Positions 35,771 through 44,984 are shown, numbered from the stretch's first letter. The stretch: 64,000 bases of DNA from JAISGQ01 sp045604965 (GCA_045604965.1 JAZUPB010000035.1:1-64000), one strand, 5' to 3'. Translations and numbers: made by a program. Notes: a model not told the origin generated them from the sequence alone.

Positions 35771-36928
35771 GTGCGGCAGCATAATGTCAAACGAAAAAGA
35801 CTCTATCTGCGCCGGGCGCTCGCAGTTCTGTTTTTTGCGGCTGCTCTGACACTGGCAAGTCTGCGTTCCGGAGCTCTGGTGTATGCTCTGCTGTATCTGT
35901 CGGTGCTGCTGCCTGTGCTTTCAGCAGTATACACTATATATGTTTATTACCGTATGTGCATTGTACAGCTGATTGATAACCATTTTGCGGTAAAGAACGA
36001 ACCTGTAGAGTATGTCTGCCGTCTTGCCAACGACACATCTTCCGCCTTCACTCAGATAAGGCTTATCCCGCTTTCAGATCTCTCGGAGATAGTTGATTTT
36101 GACAGCGAACGAACCTTCAACCTTGCACCCGGCGAAAAGGATGAGATTCATTCGCCTGTGATATGCCGCAGGCGTGGCGTCTATTCCATCGGAATAGAAA
36201 AAATACTCATAACGGATATTCTCGGACTTATGACTTTTTCATTCAAGCCTCCTGTTGAATTTCGCGTTACGGTATATCCGAGAATTCTGCACCTTGACAG
36301 TCTCGGTCTTTTTGACCTTGAGGGAAATCAAACAAGACATTTCAGTAATTACTCTGAGAGCGAACCTGCAGACACTGTACGCAATTATGAGCCCGGCGAC
36401 GATCCTCGTCTTATCCATTGGAAATCCAGTGCAAAAACAGGATCGCTCAAGGTCAGAGAACTCGGCAATATCGAAAAACCTGCAATACAGATAACAGTCG
36501 ACACCAAAAAGTACTCCGATAATAATTCACAGATAATCCACGAGGATAATCTGCTTGAATCACTGCTGGCAATATGTGATTACTGCGCTGTCCATAACAT
36601 ACCCGCAGATGTTTATGTACAGGGCAAGTGCTTCAGTATAAGGTCTTATAAAGATTTCCGTGAATTATACGACTGGTCCTGCCAAATGACTTTTAAACCA
36701 GATGACCCCGACGTTTTCATTCCTTCGTTTTCGGCTCCCTGCTGTGCATTACTGACAACAGGCCAGAACGATACTGCTGCATCTGTTCTTGAATTGGAAG
36801 CTGCTGCGGGCACGGACTGCGTTCTTATGAATTTTGGCTCAGACTGCGAATATGCATCTGTCGATAGTTCGCGTTTAAAAGTTATCACTGTTCCCGACGA
36901 CTGCCGCATTGAGCGGCTGCTTGCCTGA
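35771..36928 (+). CDS. DUF58 membrane protein
   Basis: A 385-aa protein with two helices near the N-terminus (residues 10-55) followed by a long soluble part. RRRGVYSIG and the ETRHFSNYSESEPADTVRNYEPGDDPRLIHWKSSAKTG region contain the DUF58 signature (YxxGDxxRxIxWKxxA). The GTG at 35771 is the likely start because GGGAGGG lies 8 nt upstream. The in-frame ATG at 35684 lies inside moxR and has no site. It is the middle gene of the operon. Confidence 0.9.
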   Translation: MRQHNVKRKRLYLRRALAVLFFAAALTLASLRSGALVYALLYLSVLLPVLSAVYTIYVYYRMCIVQLIDNHFAVKNEPVEYVCRLANDTSSAFTQIRLIPLSDLSEIVDFDSERTFNLAPGEKDEIHSPVICRRRGVYSIGIEKILITDILGLMTFSFKPPVEFRVTVYPRILHLDSLGLFDLEGNQTRHFSNYSESEPADTVRNYEPGDDPRLIHWKSSAKTGSLKVRELGNIEKPAIQITVDTKKYSDNNSQIIHEDNLLESLLAICDYCAVHNIPADVYVQGKCFSIRSYKDFRELYDWSCQMTFKPDDPDVFIPSFSAPCCALLTTGQNDTAASVLELEAAAGTDCVLMNFGSDCEYASVDSSRLKVITVPDDCRIERLLA

Positions 36929-36932
36929 TGAT

Positions 36933-39023
36933 ATGAATAAGATTATGAAAAAGGAAAATCATAGAATAAAACTAAAGTTTGACAGAGTACCTCACGCGGC
37001 AACAGCAGCAATGCTGTCCTCTGCACTTTCCGCATTTATACTTACCAGTGTATACGGCAGTGCAATGAATAACACTGCGATGTATTCCGTTATGCTCTTG
37101 TGCGCTGTGTTTACCGCCATAATAGAGCTGATCACTCTGCCGAACACCGTGCTGCTCTGCGGAACAGCTCTATTCCTTTGTATTGGAGGCGCACTGTTTT
37201 TCTTCCCTTCCGGAGAAAACAGTATATACAGCACGGTTATGACAGGCGGAGAAACAGCACCTGCCGCTGTTCTTCCGATTGCTCTTCTGATGTGCGGTGC
37301 CATTTGTCTTACACTATGCGTGCTAAACCGAAATTTCACTGCAAGGTGTATAATCGCCGGCGGATTGTTTGTTATGCTGATTATGCTTATTTGGTTCAGA
37401 TTTATACTGTTTACCGCTCCTGCAATACTTATTACCGCGTATATTCTGATCGTTCTGTGTCAGGTCTGCACATCAGGAATATCCTCCGCCTCAGATTCTC
37501 CTAAAGATATGTGGTATGTAATGTTCAGTCTGGCAGTTTCAGCAATCATCTTTTCTCTGCCAACTCCGGACACCCGTATACAATGGGAAAAACTTTTTGA
37601 AATCAGATCCAGCGAACAGCTTGTTCAGCTCAGCGAGGTGCTTGATATTGATCAGATCGATGATGATTCTGATATCCTGTCATCAGGTTATCTGGAGGAT
37701 CAGTCTGATCTGGGCGGATGGCTTAATCTGATTTCAGGCACCTGCCTGCAGGTCGAATTTTCCGAGACTCCTCACAGTGACCGTCTCACAGGCAGTATAT
37801 ATGACAGCTACATCGGTACCGGCTGGTTATGCACAGCAAATATCAACGGCACCGGGTATTCCTCCCCGACAGACGCATCCTCTGCCGATTTTGTCTCTGC
37901 CTCTGACCTGTATGGCAGTGTTCGAATATCAGATATTTCAGAAAACTCCGACAAAGGCAAAAAGCAGGAAACCCTGTTTTATCCTCCGTATTCATATGCT
38001 GTAATATCTGATTCAGCCGGTGAAATCGCAGTACGAGACGGTATGCATCTCTCATTTGAGCAGTTGTCAGACGACTCATATACCGCATACTATTACAAAC
38101 AGCCCAGCGAATACAGACTGACCGCTTCGGAAAGCGATCAATATCTGTCGCTGCCCGAAAATCTTCCTCAGCGAATAAAAGATATGGCTATCACAGCAAC
38201 AGCCGAATGCATCAATGACGAAAGCAAGGCATATGAGCTTATGCGTATTCTTTGCAGTTACAAATATGAGACACACGTCAGAAGTCTCCCAAAAGGACGA
38301 GATTTTGTCGATTATTTTCTCTTTGATTCCAAAAAGGGTTATTGTGCGTATTTTGCATCGGCTATGGCTGTACTCGCAAGATGTGCCGATATACCTTCAC
38401 GTTACGTGCTTGGGTATTACATAGGACCTGACAACACTCTTGTTACAACTGCTTCCAAGGATGAAGCTCACGCCTGGGCAGAATTGTACATTGACGGACG
38501 ATGGATTGTTTACGATCCTGCATTTTCCCCGCCGGAAGATATTGCAGGGAATATTGATGAAGACAAAACACCGCAGGACACCTCTGCACTTAAGCGCATA
38601 CTTATGTATTCTTATGTGATAACTGCGGCTGCTGTAGTTATTTTCATCATATTCAAGCCATTCTTCAGACGGCTTCCGTGGCGTCTCAGCATAAAGCGCA
38701 AATACGGCAAAAGCAGCGGCTACCCGATCATACTCAAATGCGGAAAACTGCTTTGGGTTCTGTCTGCTTGCGGCGTAAAACGTTCCGAATCCGAAACTCT
38801 GACTGAGTTTGGGGCTCGCATACGCAAAGAATGTACGTGGCTTGATGATATTACGGGAGAAAAACTGTCCCATTTTCTCAAGCTGACAAACCGAGTTCTT
38901 TACAGCCCTGACGTCAGTTCTGATCACACAAAAGAAAATCTTGCACGTCGTGTTAAAAAGGCGTACATACGCAAATTCGGCTTACTGAAATACCTTCGCG
39001 GATACAGACGCGCACAGGTATAA
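36933..39023 (+). CDS. Transglutaminase-like membrane protein
   Basis: A 696-aa protein. Five to six N-terminal helices (to about residue 215) precede an extracytoplasmic region with a transglutaminase core: GYCAYFAS (Cys near 471), EAHAWAELY (His near 512), YDPAF (Asp near 527). One more helix (560-585) and a cytosolic DUF4129-like tail follow. The catalytic triad is complete. This TG type usually works with MoxR and DUF58, perhaps in cell-surface protein modification. The start is 4 nt after the DUF58 stop. No strong ribosome binding site is visible, so it may be coupled. Confidence 0.88.
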   Translation: MNKIMKKENHRIKLKFDRVPHAATAAMLSSALSAFILTSVYGSAMNNTAMYSVMLLCAVFTAIIELITLPNTVLLCGTALFLCIGGALFFFPSGENSIYSTVMTGGETAPAAVLPIALLMCGAICLTLCVLNRNFTARCIIAGGLFVMLIMLIWFRFILFTAPAILITAYILIVLCQVCTSGISSASDSPKDMWYVMFSLAVSAIIFSLPTPDTRIQWEKLFEIRSSEQLVQLSEVLDIDQIDDDSDILSSGYLEDQSDLGGWLNLISGTCLQVEFSETPHSDRLTGSIYDSYIGTGWLCTANINGTGYSSPTDASSADFVSASDLYGSVRISDISENSDKGKKQETLFYPPYSYAVISDSAGEIAVRDGMHLSFEQLSDDSYTAYYYKQPSEYRLTASESDQYLSLPENLPQRIKDMAITATAECINDESKAYELMRILCSYKYETHVRSLPKGRDFVDYFLFDSKKGYCAYFASAMAVLARCADIPSRYVLGYYIGPDNTLVTTASKDEAHAWAELYIDGRWIVYDPAFSPPEDIAGNIDEDKTPQDTSALKRILMYSYVITAAAVVIFIIFKPFFRRLPWRLSIKRKYGKSSGYPIILKCGKLLWVLSACGVKRSESETLTEFGARIRKECTWLDDITGEKLSHFLKLTNRVLYSPDVSSDHTKENLARRVKKAYIRKFGLLKYLRGYRRAQV

Positions 39024-39041
39024 TCATTTATTGCTTTTAAT

Positions 39042-39095
39042 AACCACATCAAAACCCCTGACCTTAAATTAAAGTCAGGGGTTTTGGTGTGGTTA
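39042..39095. terminator. Long bidirectional hairpin
   Basis: A stem of about 22 bp (arms begin AACCACATCAAAACCCCTGAC and end GTCAGGGGTTTTGGTGTGGTT, one G-T wobble) with an 11-nt loop lies between the convergent transglutaminase and DUF4179 genes. There is no long T run, so it may end transcription or protect 3' ends. Confidence 0.7.
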
Positions 39096-39105
39096 TTAAA
39101 TTTTC

Positions 39106-40257
39106 TCAAAACAGGATTTCCACTTCATCAATGTATAACGCAACAATATCCTCATAATTAACAGGTGCATCAAATACATATGCACAGTAATTACTTTCTG
39201 AACCTGCAATCAATTCACCGTTATATATCTGAGCTGTCTGACCGGCTTTTTCCGGATAAGCATTTATAATCACACCGTCTTTCATTACAAATCTCAAAAC
39301 ACCGAAATCTCCTGATTCTTGTACTTCATTAGTATCAAGAACATAATAAACAACCGCACTTAATCCCTTAATTTCAATTGAGGTAATTTCAGCATCAACT
39401 CGATTACCTGAAATCTGCACATATGAAGCTGATATCGACTCTTCCAACAGTTCTGTTGTTTTATTCTCTGCTTTGGTAAATGCAAACTCAAATTCCCACA
39501 ATCCCTCTGCAACTGTGCACAAAGAATATGGATATTCCTTTTTATGATAAAACAGGTTTCTCAACTGCAATGTACGTTTTTTTCCGTCTGCCAAAGAAAA
39601 ATTGCTTCCTTGAAATTGGTATACATTATATTGAATCAGCATTTTTGCAGTATTTACTTTTCCATCGCTGTCAGATACAGGAATACAAGCTGTTGCAACG
39701 CTGCTTATATGATCTTTCTCTTGTCCATCCAATTTAAGTTTATCAAATTCGACGTTAAATCCCAAAGGAAGAGACTCAATATTTTGATTGTCAGGTGCTA
39801 TTATGTCGACCACTATGTATGCCGTTGTTCCATCGCTGACCGCACCATTAATAACAACTGTTACTCCATCTTGGACGACGCTTTCTCCTATTGCGGCAGT
39901 TCTTTTATCAATGTATTCATTCTGTTCCTTAGACAGTGAATTTTTCTGACGAAATCCAAAGTAATCCTTAAAAAAATCACCTGTGCCGAGAGTTGCGGCT
40001 GCAACACAGCAGCATAATGTAAAGAAACAGATAAGTGTTGCTGCAATTAAGATAACACGCCTAATTGAACTATGAACTGTTTTTATTCTTATGTCCGGCA
40101 TTCTGTCTGCTTCTCCATTAAAAACATCCACTCTGTTACCGTTTATCTTATGCATAGTTAATTCCTCTATCCTGTCCACATTGACAGTAATTTGAGGACG
40201 TAACTGTATATCGTTTTCTTCAATTTCATCAAATAAATCTACTGTTTTGACTGACAT
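39106..40257 (-). CDS. DUF4179 anti-sigma-like membrane protein
   Basis: A 383-aa single-pass protein. Residues 1-70 are cytosolic, a helix lies at 67-92 (VILIAATLICFFTLCCCVAAA), and the rest is outside. FFKDYFGFRQ, SLSKEQNEYIDKRTAAIGESVVQDGVTVVINGAVSDGTTAYIVVDI is the DUF4179 domain. These proteins pair with ECF sigma factors as putative anti-sigma factors. The sigma gene lies 12 nt upstream in the same operon. The ribosome binding site is AAGGAGG. Confidence 0.82.
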   Translation of the reverse strand: MSVKTVDLFDEIEENDIQLRPQITVNVDRIEELTMHKINGNRVDVFNGEADRMPDIRIKTVHSSIRRVILIAATLICFFTLCCCVAAATLGTGDFFKDYFGFRQKNSLSKEQNEYIDKRTAAIGESVVQDGVTVVINGAVSDGTTAYIVVDIIAPDNQNIESLPLGFNVEFDKLKLDGQEKDHISSVATACIPVSDSDGKVNTAKMLIQYNVYQFQGSNFSLADGKKRTLQLRNLFYHKKEYPYSLCTVAEGLWEFEFAFTKAENKTTELLEESISASYVQISGNRVDAEITSIEIKGLSAVVYYVLDTNEVQESGDFGVLRFVMKDGVIINAYPEKAGQTAQIYNGELIAGSESNYCAYVFDAPVNYEDIVALYIDEVEILF

Positions 40258-40269
40258 AGTACCGCCTCC

Positions 40270-40809
40270 TTATTCAGCAAAGTATTTAATCAAAGTTGAT
40301 CTTAATGTATTTCTTGTTCGATGTAATCTTATTTTTATGTTTGCTTCGGTCATATTCATTTCTTCGGAAATACAGGCAATGGACTGATAATAATAGTAAT
40401 ATCTAAGCAAAATCTCACGATCCGGTTCTTTGAGCGACATTACTTCCTTCTTAACTATTGATTGAATTTCACTTTCAATTAATTTTTCTTCTAACATCAA
40501 ATCTCCTGCGATGTATATGTCATCATCCAAAGGAATATATCGACCAAGTTCCCGAATTTTATTCTTTGCCTTATTTCGTGCAACACTACCTAAATATCCT
40601 TGCACTCTTGAACAGCCGATCTTGCAAGCATTGTTCCACAAAGCAAGGAATACATCCGACGTCACTTCCTCAACATCAGCAAAACTCATAGTGTCTCCAA
40701 TTATATTATGTATTATTGTACTGACATATGGAGTATATCTGGTTATAAACCACTTCAAAGCTTCTGTCGAACCGTTTTGAAGTAATTTTATGGCTTTTTC
40801 TTCAGTCAA
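40270..40809 (-). CDS. ECF-type RNA polymerase sigma factor
   Basis: A 179-aa sigma-70 family protein. Region 2 includes TSDVFLALWNNACKI and YLGSVARNKAKNKIRELGR. Region 4 includes LKEPDREILLRYYYYYQSIACISEEMNMTEANIKIRLHRTRNTLR. The start is a TTG at 40809, because GGAGG lies 8 nt before it and no ATG fits. An upstream-extended reading to 40869 lacks a site. It probably works with the DUF4179 protein as sigma/anti-sigma. Confidence 0.85.
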   Translation of the reverse strand: MTEEKAIKLLQNGSTEALKWFITRYTPYVSTIIHNIIGDTMSFADVEEVTSDVFLALWNNACKIGCSRVQGYLGSVARNKAKNKIRELGRYIPLDDDIYIAGDLMLEEKLIESEIQSIVKKEVMSLKEPDREILLRYYYYYQSIACISEEMNMTEANIKIRLHRTRNTLRSTLIKYFAE

Positions 40810-40935
40810 TTTTATCACCTCCGTTTTGTTTTGATGGCCATCTACTATAATAACACTATTGAAACACATAAGGTTACAAAACGCAGAAAAATTCCTACTA
40901 AATTATTCTATATATAAAGCTATTCTCCGGATTTA

Positions 40936-40964
40936 TTGAATAAATTTATTTTGTATGATAAAAT
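40936..40964 (+). promoter_or_regulatory. Sigma-A promoter of the YezG-like gene
   Basis: TTGAAT, a 17-nt spacer, and TAAAAT, 33 nt before the ATG. Confidence 0.7.
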
Positions 40965-40997
40965 ACCTTGCAACTTAGTTCAGGGAGATGACAAGCT

Positions 40998-41402
40998 ATG
41001 ATATTCGAAGATGAATTTATGGATAAGCAGTCAGAGATCATATCTCTTTACAATAACGAGATAAATGATAAGGTTTCTTGTATGTATCTATTTTTCTTCA
41101 ACGATGAGAATCAATTTATGATGGCTTCCGCCTACAAAGTCAACGATCGTATAGTCGGAAATCTTGATGCAGGCGTTTCTGATGAAAAAGATGATGAAAT
41201 ATATGACATAATCTGCAGCGAAATATTCCCCGAGCTTGCAGAGATATACGAAAAGCACAGCAAGCCGATGCCTGTGGAATTTAAACTCATATACAACACT
41301 GTAACAGGTTCATTTGATGCAGATTACAGATATGAAAATGATCTGGAAGATGACTATAACTGCGGAATAACCGCTCAGAATTGGTTCGATTCGTTTAAAT
41401 GA
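40998..41402 (+). CDS. YezG-like (DUF600) immunity-type protein
   Basis: A 134-aa, acidic, soluble protein. The second half (PMPVEFKLIYNTVTGSFDADYRYENDLED) matches the DUF600/YezG pattern, known as an immunity protein to a Bacillus LXG toxin. No toxin gene is adjacent, so this may be an orphan immunity protein. It has its own promoter and a hairpin 33 nt after its stop. Confidence 0.7.
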   Translation: MIFEDEFMDKQSEIISLYNNEINDKVSCMYLFFFNDENQFMMASAYKVNDRIVGNLDAGVSDEKDDEIYDIICSEIFPELAEIYEKHSKPMPVEFKLIYNTVTGSFDADYRYENDLEDDYNCGITAQNWFDSFK

Positions 41403-41434
41403 TCTGCAACGAGAAACATCTGACATAAAATGAA

Positions 41435-41490
41435 AACAGCCTCCTATGACAGAAATCAAAACTGTCGCAGGAGGCTGTTGCTGTATTTTT
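41435..41490 (+). terminator. Hairpin after the YezG-like gene
   Basis: AACAGCCTCCT pairs with AGGAGGCTGTT, with an inner GACAG/CTGTC helix. A T5 run follows 12 nt later, so it is only a moderate terminator. Confidence 0.6.
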
Positions 41491-41527
41491 GAGGAGAAAA
41501 ATATTATGTGCATTTTATCCCTAAAAA

Positions 41528-41578
41528 AGTGTCACTTGGATCTCCGGCAGTTGCACTAATAAAATTCGATGCTAAAAT
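41528..41578 (+). promoter_or_regulatory. LytTR operator and promoter of unit 1
   Basis: The promoter is TTGCAC at 41551-41556, a 16-nt spacer, and TAAAAT at 41573-41578. A 9-bp imperfect direct repeat, AGTGTCACT (41528-41536) and AGTTGCACT (41549-41557), has a 12-nt gap and overlaps the -35. Paired 9-bp repeats two helical turns apart are the known LytTR binding architecture. The same layout stands before the second LytTR unit. Confidence 0.7.
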
Positions 41579-41609
41579 ATAAACACACCGAAAGCAAAGG
41601 ACGAATGCT

Positions 41610-42059
41610 ATGAAATATATCATACAAAAGATAACCGAAGGTGAGGATGAACTTATCCTGCGCTATCAGAATACAACAGAAGAGGTTGAGCAGGCGCTGA
41701 GATTTATGTCCAGGCCTCAGCAAAAGTTGTTCGGAACAAAGGACGGTCAAAAAACAATTATAGATTTTCAAAGTATCCTTTACGCCGAAAGCGTGGATGG
41801 CAGGAGCTTTGTTTATACCGATAACGATGTGTTCGGTGTTGAGTATACTCTGACTCAGCTTGAGCAGATACTCTGCGATATCAATTTCTTTCGCTGCAGT
41901 AAGTCTATGATAATAAACATTGATAAAGTAAAACAGCTTAAAAGCCTTGCATCAAACCGCATCGATGCTACTATGTGCAGCGGTGAACATATTATTATTT
42001 CCCGAACATACGCTTCATCTTTCAGAAAACGGCTCAAAGGAGTGATAGGTGATGAGTAA
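41610..42059 (+). CDS. LytTR DNA-binding regulator (unit 1)
   Basis: A 149-aa protein consisting of a short N-terminal region and a LytTR domain (residues 45-145). YAESVDGRSFVYTDNDVFGVEYTLTQLEQIL and FFRCSKSMIINIDKVKQLKS... with NRIDATMCSGEHIIISRTY are LytTR landmarks. It has no receiver or sensor domain. It resembles the LytTR half of LytTR/DUF3021 pairs, in which the membrane partner is thought to inhibit the regulator. Overlaps the next gene by 8 nt. Confidence 0.9.
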   Translation: MKYIIQKITEGEDELILRYQNTTEEVEQALRFMSRPQQKLFGTKDGQKTIIDFQSILYAESVDGRSFVYTDNDVFGVEYTLTQLEQILCDINFFRCSKSMIINIDKVKQLKSLASNRIDATMCSGEHIIISRTYASSFRKRLKGVIGDE

Positions 42060-42507
42060 GAAAATACTTAAAATATTTGAAAAGTATCTGACACGTAAAA
42101 TCGGTGTTGAAATCAAATGTTGTCTGATGTTCTTTATGATTCTTTGCTTTTACAGCGGTTATCGAATGATACTCGGCACTGCAAACGCAAGCATTATACA
42201 TATGCTAGAGATGGTGATTCTCGCATATCTGCTCGGCTGGATACAGGCTCTCATTGGCTCGGACTTCGATGAAGTTGACAGACTATGCATAAAAGACTGG
42301 GTCGTTGTCCTTGTCGGCTCTTCCCTATATACGCTTGCATCATTCATTTTCGGGTGGTTTGACAAATCACCCATAGCAAGTCTCTTCTTTATATGTTATA
42401 TGATTATCACCTATCTGTGCATATTCCTCATTTACAAAATCAAACGTGCAATCGATGCCAGACTGCTTAATAACGATCTCAAGATGTTTCAGCAAAGGAA
42501 CAAATAA
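42052..42507 (+). CDS. DUF3021 membrane protein, partner of LytTR (unit 1)
   Basis: A 151-aa four-helix membrane protein. The DUF3021 pattern includes CCLMFFMILCFYSGYRMILG, MLEMVILAYLLGWIQALIGSDFDEVD and a FGWFDK segment. In studied LytTR systems the paired membrane protein sequesters the DNA-binding protein. It overlaps lytTR in a different frame, so coupled translation is likely. ATG at 42052 is preferred over the in-frame GTG at 42049. Confidence 0.88.
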   Translation: MSKKILKIFEKYLTRKIGVEIKCCLMFFMILCFYSGYRMILGTANASIIHMLEMVILAYLLGWIQALIGSDFDEVDRLCIKDWVVVLVGSSLYTLASFIFGWFDKSPIASLFFICYMIITYLCIFLIYKIKRAIDARLLNNDLKMFQQRNK

Positions 42508-42522
42508 TAAGGAGTGAAAATT

Positions 42523-43188
42523 ATGAAAACAAACAATATGAACGCAAAACTTTTCCTTATCGCCGCTTTCGGGCATCTGCTTTGCTGGGCAGGCGGAGAT
42601 CTTCTGCTGTATTTTGTTCCAAACGGACCTCTTGATACTATGCAGCTTTTCAATTACGAAAAGACTGTCCAAATGCTCGAGGGTGCCAATCCTGTGCAGT
42701 TCACTGTTTCAGGCATTGTCGGAACGATTGCTATGATGCTCTCATTGCCGGGATATTATCAGATATATCAGTTCTTGAAGCCTACTGCAAAAGGCACTGC
42801 CAATGTCACTCTTGCAGGTGCACTACTGACCTGTATTCCCGGTGCAGTAATGCATTTCACCTGTACCTCTATGCTTTGGTATTTTGTAAAATCCGGAGCA
42901 ACAAAGGAAGCTCATAATATTATGCTGTCCTTTTTTATGGAAACATCTGTTACGTCGGCAATGTGCAATATCGGTGTATTTATGGTCTGCATCGCTTTGT
43001 TTACCGCTGTAGTAAGAGGCAAGACCTGTTTGCCTAAATGGGCGTGTCTTATAAACACCATTCCTTTCACATTTGTTGCAGCTATTGCTCTTGCAGGTAT
43101 GGGCGCAATGAACGTTGGCAGTACACTGATGTTCCTCGGTCTTTATTTCTGCACAAAAAAGTATGGTAAGGACGAGATTACAGCTTAA
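42523..43188 (+). CDS. Six-helix membrane protein, DUF6796-like
   Basis: A 221-aa polytopic protein with about six helices. The N-terminal GHLLCWAGGDLLLYFVPNGP and the VSGIVGTIAMMLSLPGYYQIYQFLKP block are distinctive. I believe it belongs to the DUF6796 family, with moderate certainty. The function is unknown. It has an AAGGAG ribosome binding site 8 nt before ATG 42523 and lies 15 nt after the DUF3021 gene, making it the likely output gene of LytTR unit 1. Confidence 0.7.
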   Translation: MKTNNMNAKLFLIAAFGHLLCWAGGDLLLYFVPNGPLDTMQLFNYEKTVQMLEGANPVQFTVSGIVGTIAMMLSLPGYYQIYQFLKPTAKGTANVTLAGALLTCIPGAVMHFTCTSMLWYFVKSGATKEAHNIMLSFFMETSVTSAMCNIGVFMVCIALFTAVVRGKTCLPKWACLINTIPFTFVAAIALAGMGAMNVGSTLMFLGLYFCTKKYGKDEITA

Positions 43189-43211
43189 GCTCTCTTTAAG
43201 CATACATAGAT

Positions 43212-43249
43212 AAAATCCACCTGAGAAACATATTCTCAGGTGGATTTTC
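43212..43249 (+). terminator. Terminator of LytTR unit 1
   Basis: AAAATCCACCTGAGA pairs with TCTCAGGTGGATTTT around a short loop. Confidence 0.85.
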
Positions 43250-43355
43250 AGCAAGCTGATAACAAAATTTCAGTCCAAAAGACAAATGCATTGATGCTCA
43301 CTGCTTACATTATCATATTGTGCCATTGAGTCTGCCCCAAAGACGTTTTAAAAAC

Positions 43356-43958
43356 CTATTCTACCGTTTTGAACAGTCTCTCAGTTTCCCAGGTTTCGTC
43401 GCTGTCTTCTTCACTGCACACTCCATAGAATCTTGGCTCAGATATTACCGATTCAAAGAACTTTTCCGAAACATCAAATGTACTAACAGGTGCATCAACG
43501 CCTAATCCCTGCGCTATTTCTATCTGAATTGCGTGATAGTCCATTCCATCTGCTGTAACTGAATCTATTCGTTCATTTTCAGTTTCCGTAAAGAACTCGC
43601 GTCTGTTTTGCTGATATCTTATCGAACGTACACCGCAGAAATCCATCCAATATGGGCAATATACAATAAGTTCAAGAAAATCATTTATATTCCTTGCTAT
43701 CCGATCTGTCTGTCCCTCAGATGATTCAAAGCCTATAGTATTATCTGACAGAAGACTGAACCGTCCGCCGGAGCCGTCTTCGGCAAATGCACATACGCGC
43801 TCTATGCTCAATTCTACGCTCACGTCGTCAAAGTCATCTTCGAAGCTGATATCCGGCTCATCGAGAAAAATAACATCAGAGAACACATTCAACTGATCTT
43901 TCAATTTCTCATTGCTGTTTACAATTTCAAGCAACGATTTAATTCTTTCGATACTCAT
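43356..43958 (-). CDS. SUKH-like/immunity-type hypothetical protein
   Basis: A 200-aa, acidic soluble protein. The FAEDGSGGRFSLLSDNTIGFESSEGQTDRIARNINDFLELIVYCPYW stretch (residues 55-101) resembles SMI1/KNR4 (SUKH) proteins, but the assignment is not firm. It starts 1 nt after the MmcQ/YjbR gene stop, so the two are coupled. AAGGAAG is its ribosome binding site. Confidence 0.6.
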   Translation of the reverse strand: MSIERIKSLLEIVNSNEKLKDQLNVFSDVIFLDEPDISFEDDFDDVSVELSIERVCAFAEDGSGGRFSLLSDNTIGFESSEGQTDRIARNINDFLELIVYCPYWMDFCGVRSIRYQQNRREFFTETENERIDSVTADGMDYHAIQIEIAQGLGVDAPVSTFDVSEKFFESVISEPRFYGVCSEEDSDETWETERLFKTVE

Positions 43959-43959
43959 A

Positions 43960-44343
43960 TTATTTTCTTCCTTTTACTCTGCGTATTTTTTGTGCTGTCA
44001 GCTCAAAACTGATATCAATCAGGAATTTCAGCCTGTCCTCATTCAAACTGTTGTTAACCGCAACCGACAACCAATGTGTCTTATTCATATGATAAGCAGG
44101 AAAAATTCCTTCCTCACAAAGAAATGACCCTGTCATCATAGGATCACATTTCAGATTTACTATATTTATAGTTCCTTCTTCATTCATTCCAAGCTTTGAT
44201 TTCGGAATCTCCATAACAATTGCAAACCATTTGCCATTATTGCTATGTCGGAAAACGGTATGCGTTGTTTCGGGTTCCCAAGGGTGTTCCGCATCAGAAT
44301 TGTATGTTTCCTGTATATATTTTTCAAGCTGTTGTCTTGTCAT
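43960..44343 (-). CDS. MmcQ/YjbR-family protein
   Basis: A 127-aa protein of the YjbR 'double wing' fold. HPWEPETTHTVFRHSNNGKWFAIVMEIPKSKLG, VNLKCDPMM and GIFPAYHMNKTHWLSVAVNNSL are all family landmarks. The fold resembles DNA-binding domains, but the function is not established. The ribosome binding site is AAGGGG. Confidence 0.88.
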   Translation of the reverse strand: MTRQQLEKYIQETYNSDAEHPWEPETTHTVFRHSNNGKWFAIVMEIPKSKLGMNEEGTINIVNLKCDPMMTGSFLCEEGIFPAYHMNKTHWLSVAVNNSLNEDRLKFLIDISFELTAQKIRRVKGRK

Positions 44344-44390
44344 CTTTTTATGCCCCTTCGGATTTCGCCTGTTGTTTAGTTAGGTATTGC

Positions 44391-44750
44391 TCAATGAATC
44401 CATTCTTTCAGAAAATCTTCCAGCGAATCAAATTCTTCATTAAAATCCCAATCGCCCTCACCGTGATAAGCAAAATACACCGGCGAATTTTCCTTTGACA
44501 GGTCAATGCAGAAAGGGTCTCCCCACGCATTGGCTACAACTAACATATTGGAATCCCAGTCCTCTATATCTTTATTTTCAACAGGATTATATGAATATCC
44601 GTCCTGTCCGCGTATCAGCGTGTTTGCTCCGAATATCTCCAGTTCACCATAGTCTTCGGTGTCAAAAACCAAGCTTTCTTCATTGATTTGCAGAAACTCT
44701 ATATATTTTTCCGGCAGCTTCCATTTTGATATAATTTCATTTATACTCAT
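44391..44750 (-). CDS. SMI1/KNR4 (SUKH) family protein
   Basis: A 119-aa, very acidic protein. It has a WKLPEKYIEFLQINEESLVF start, GELEIFGANTLIRGQDGYSYNP, and a VVANAWGDPFCIDLSKENSPVYFAYHGEGDW core, a SUKH pattern. SUKH proteins often act as immunity proteins in contact-dependent toxin systems. No toxin is nearby. The start at 44750 is 9 nt after AAAGG. Two earlier ATGs lie inside the ribosome binding site. Confidence 0.85.
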   Translation of the reverse strand: MSINEIISKWKLPEKYIEFLQINEESLVFDTEDYGELEIFGANTLIRGQDGYSYNPVENKDIEDWDSNMLVVANAWGDPFCIDLSKENSPVYFAYHGEGDWDFNEEFDSLEDFLKEWIH

Positions 44751-44948
44751 AATCATCATCCTTTACATCAATCAGCTGAATCTGCTACAGGGCAATACCA
44801 CTTCGCATCTGCTATCATAATATCATATTCCGCAAATTTGTCCAGTAAAAGGGCATCGCAAACTGCATAGGAACAATTAATTATTTAGGTAAAATACCCC
44901 CTGATAATTTATCACTGTAAATCGCAAAAATATTTTTTCAAAAAACTA

Positions 44949-44977
44949 TTGACAACCAAAAAACTCGGGAGTATAAT
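44949..44977 (+). promoter_or_regulatory. Consensus promoter of T-box unit 1
   Basis: TTGACA, a 17-nt spacer, and TATAAT, a perfect sigma-A match upstream of the T-box leader. Confidence 0.92.
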
Positions 44978-44984
44978 GCAGACA

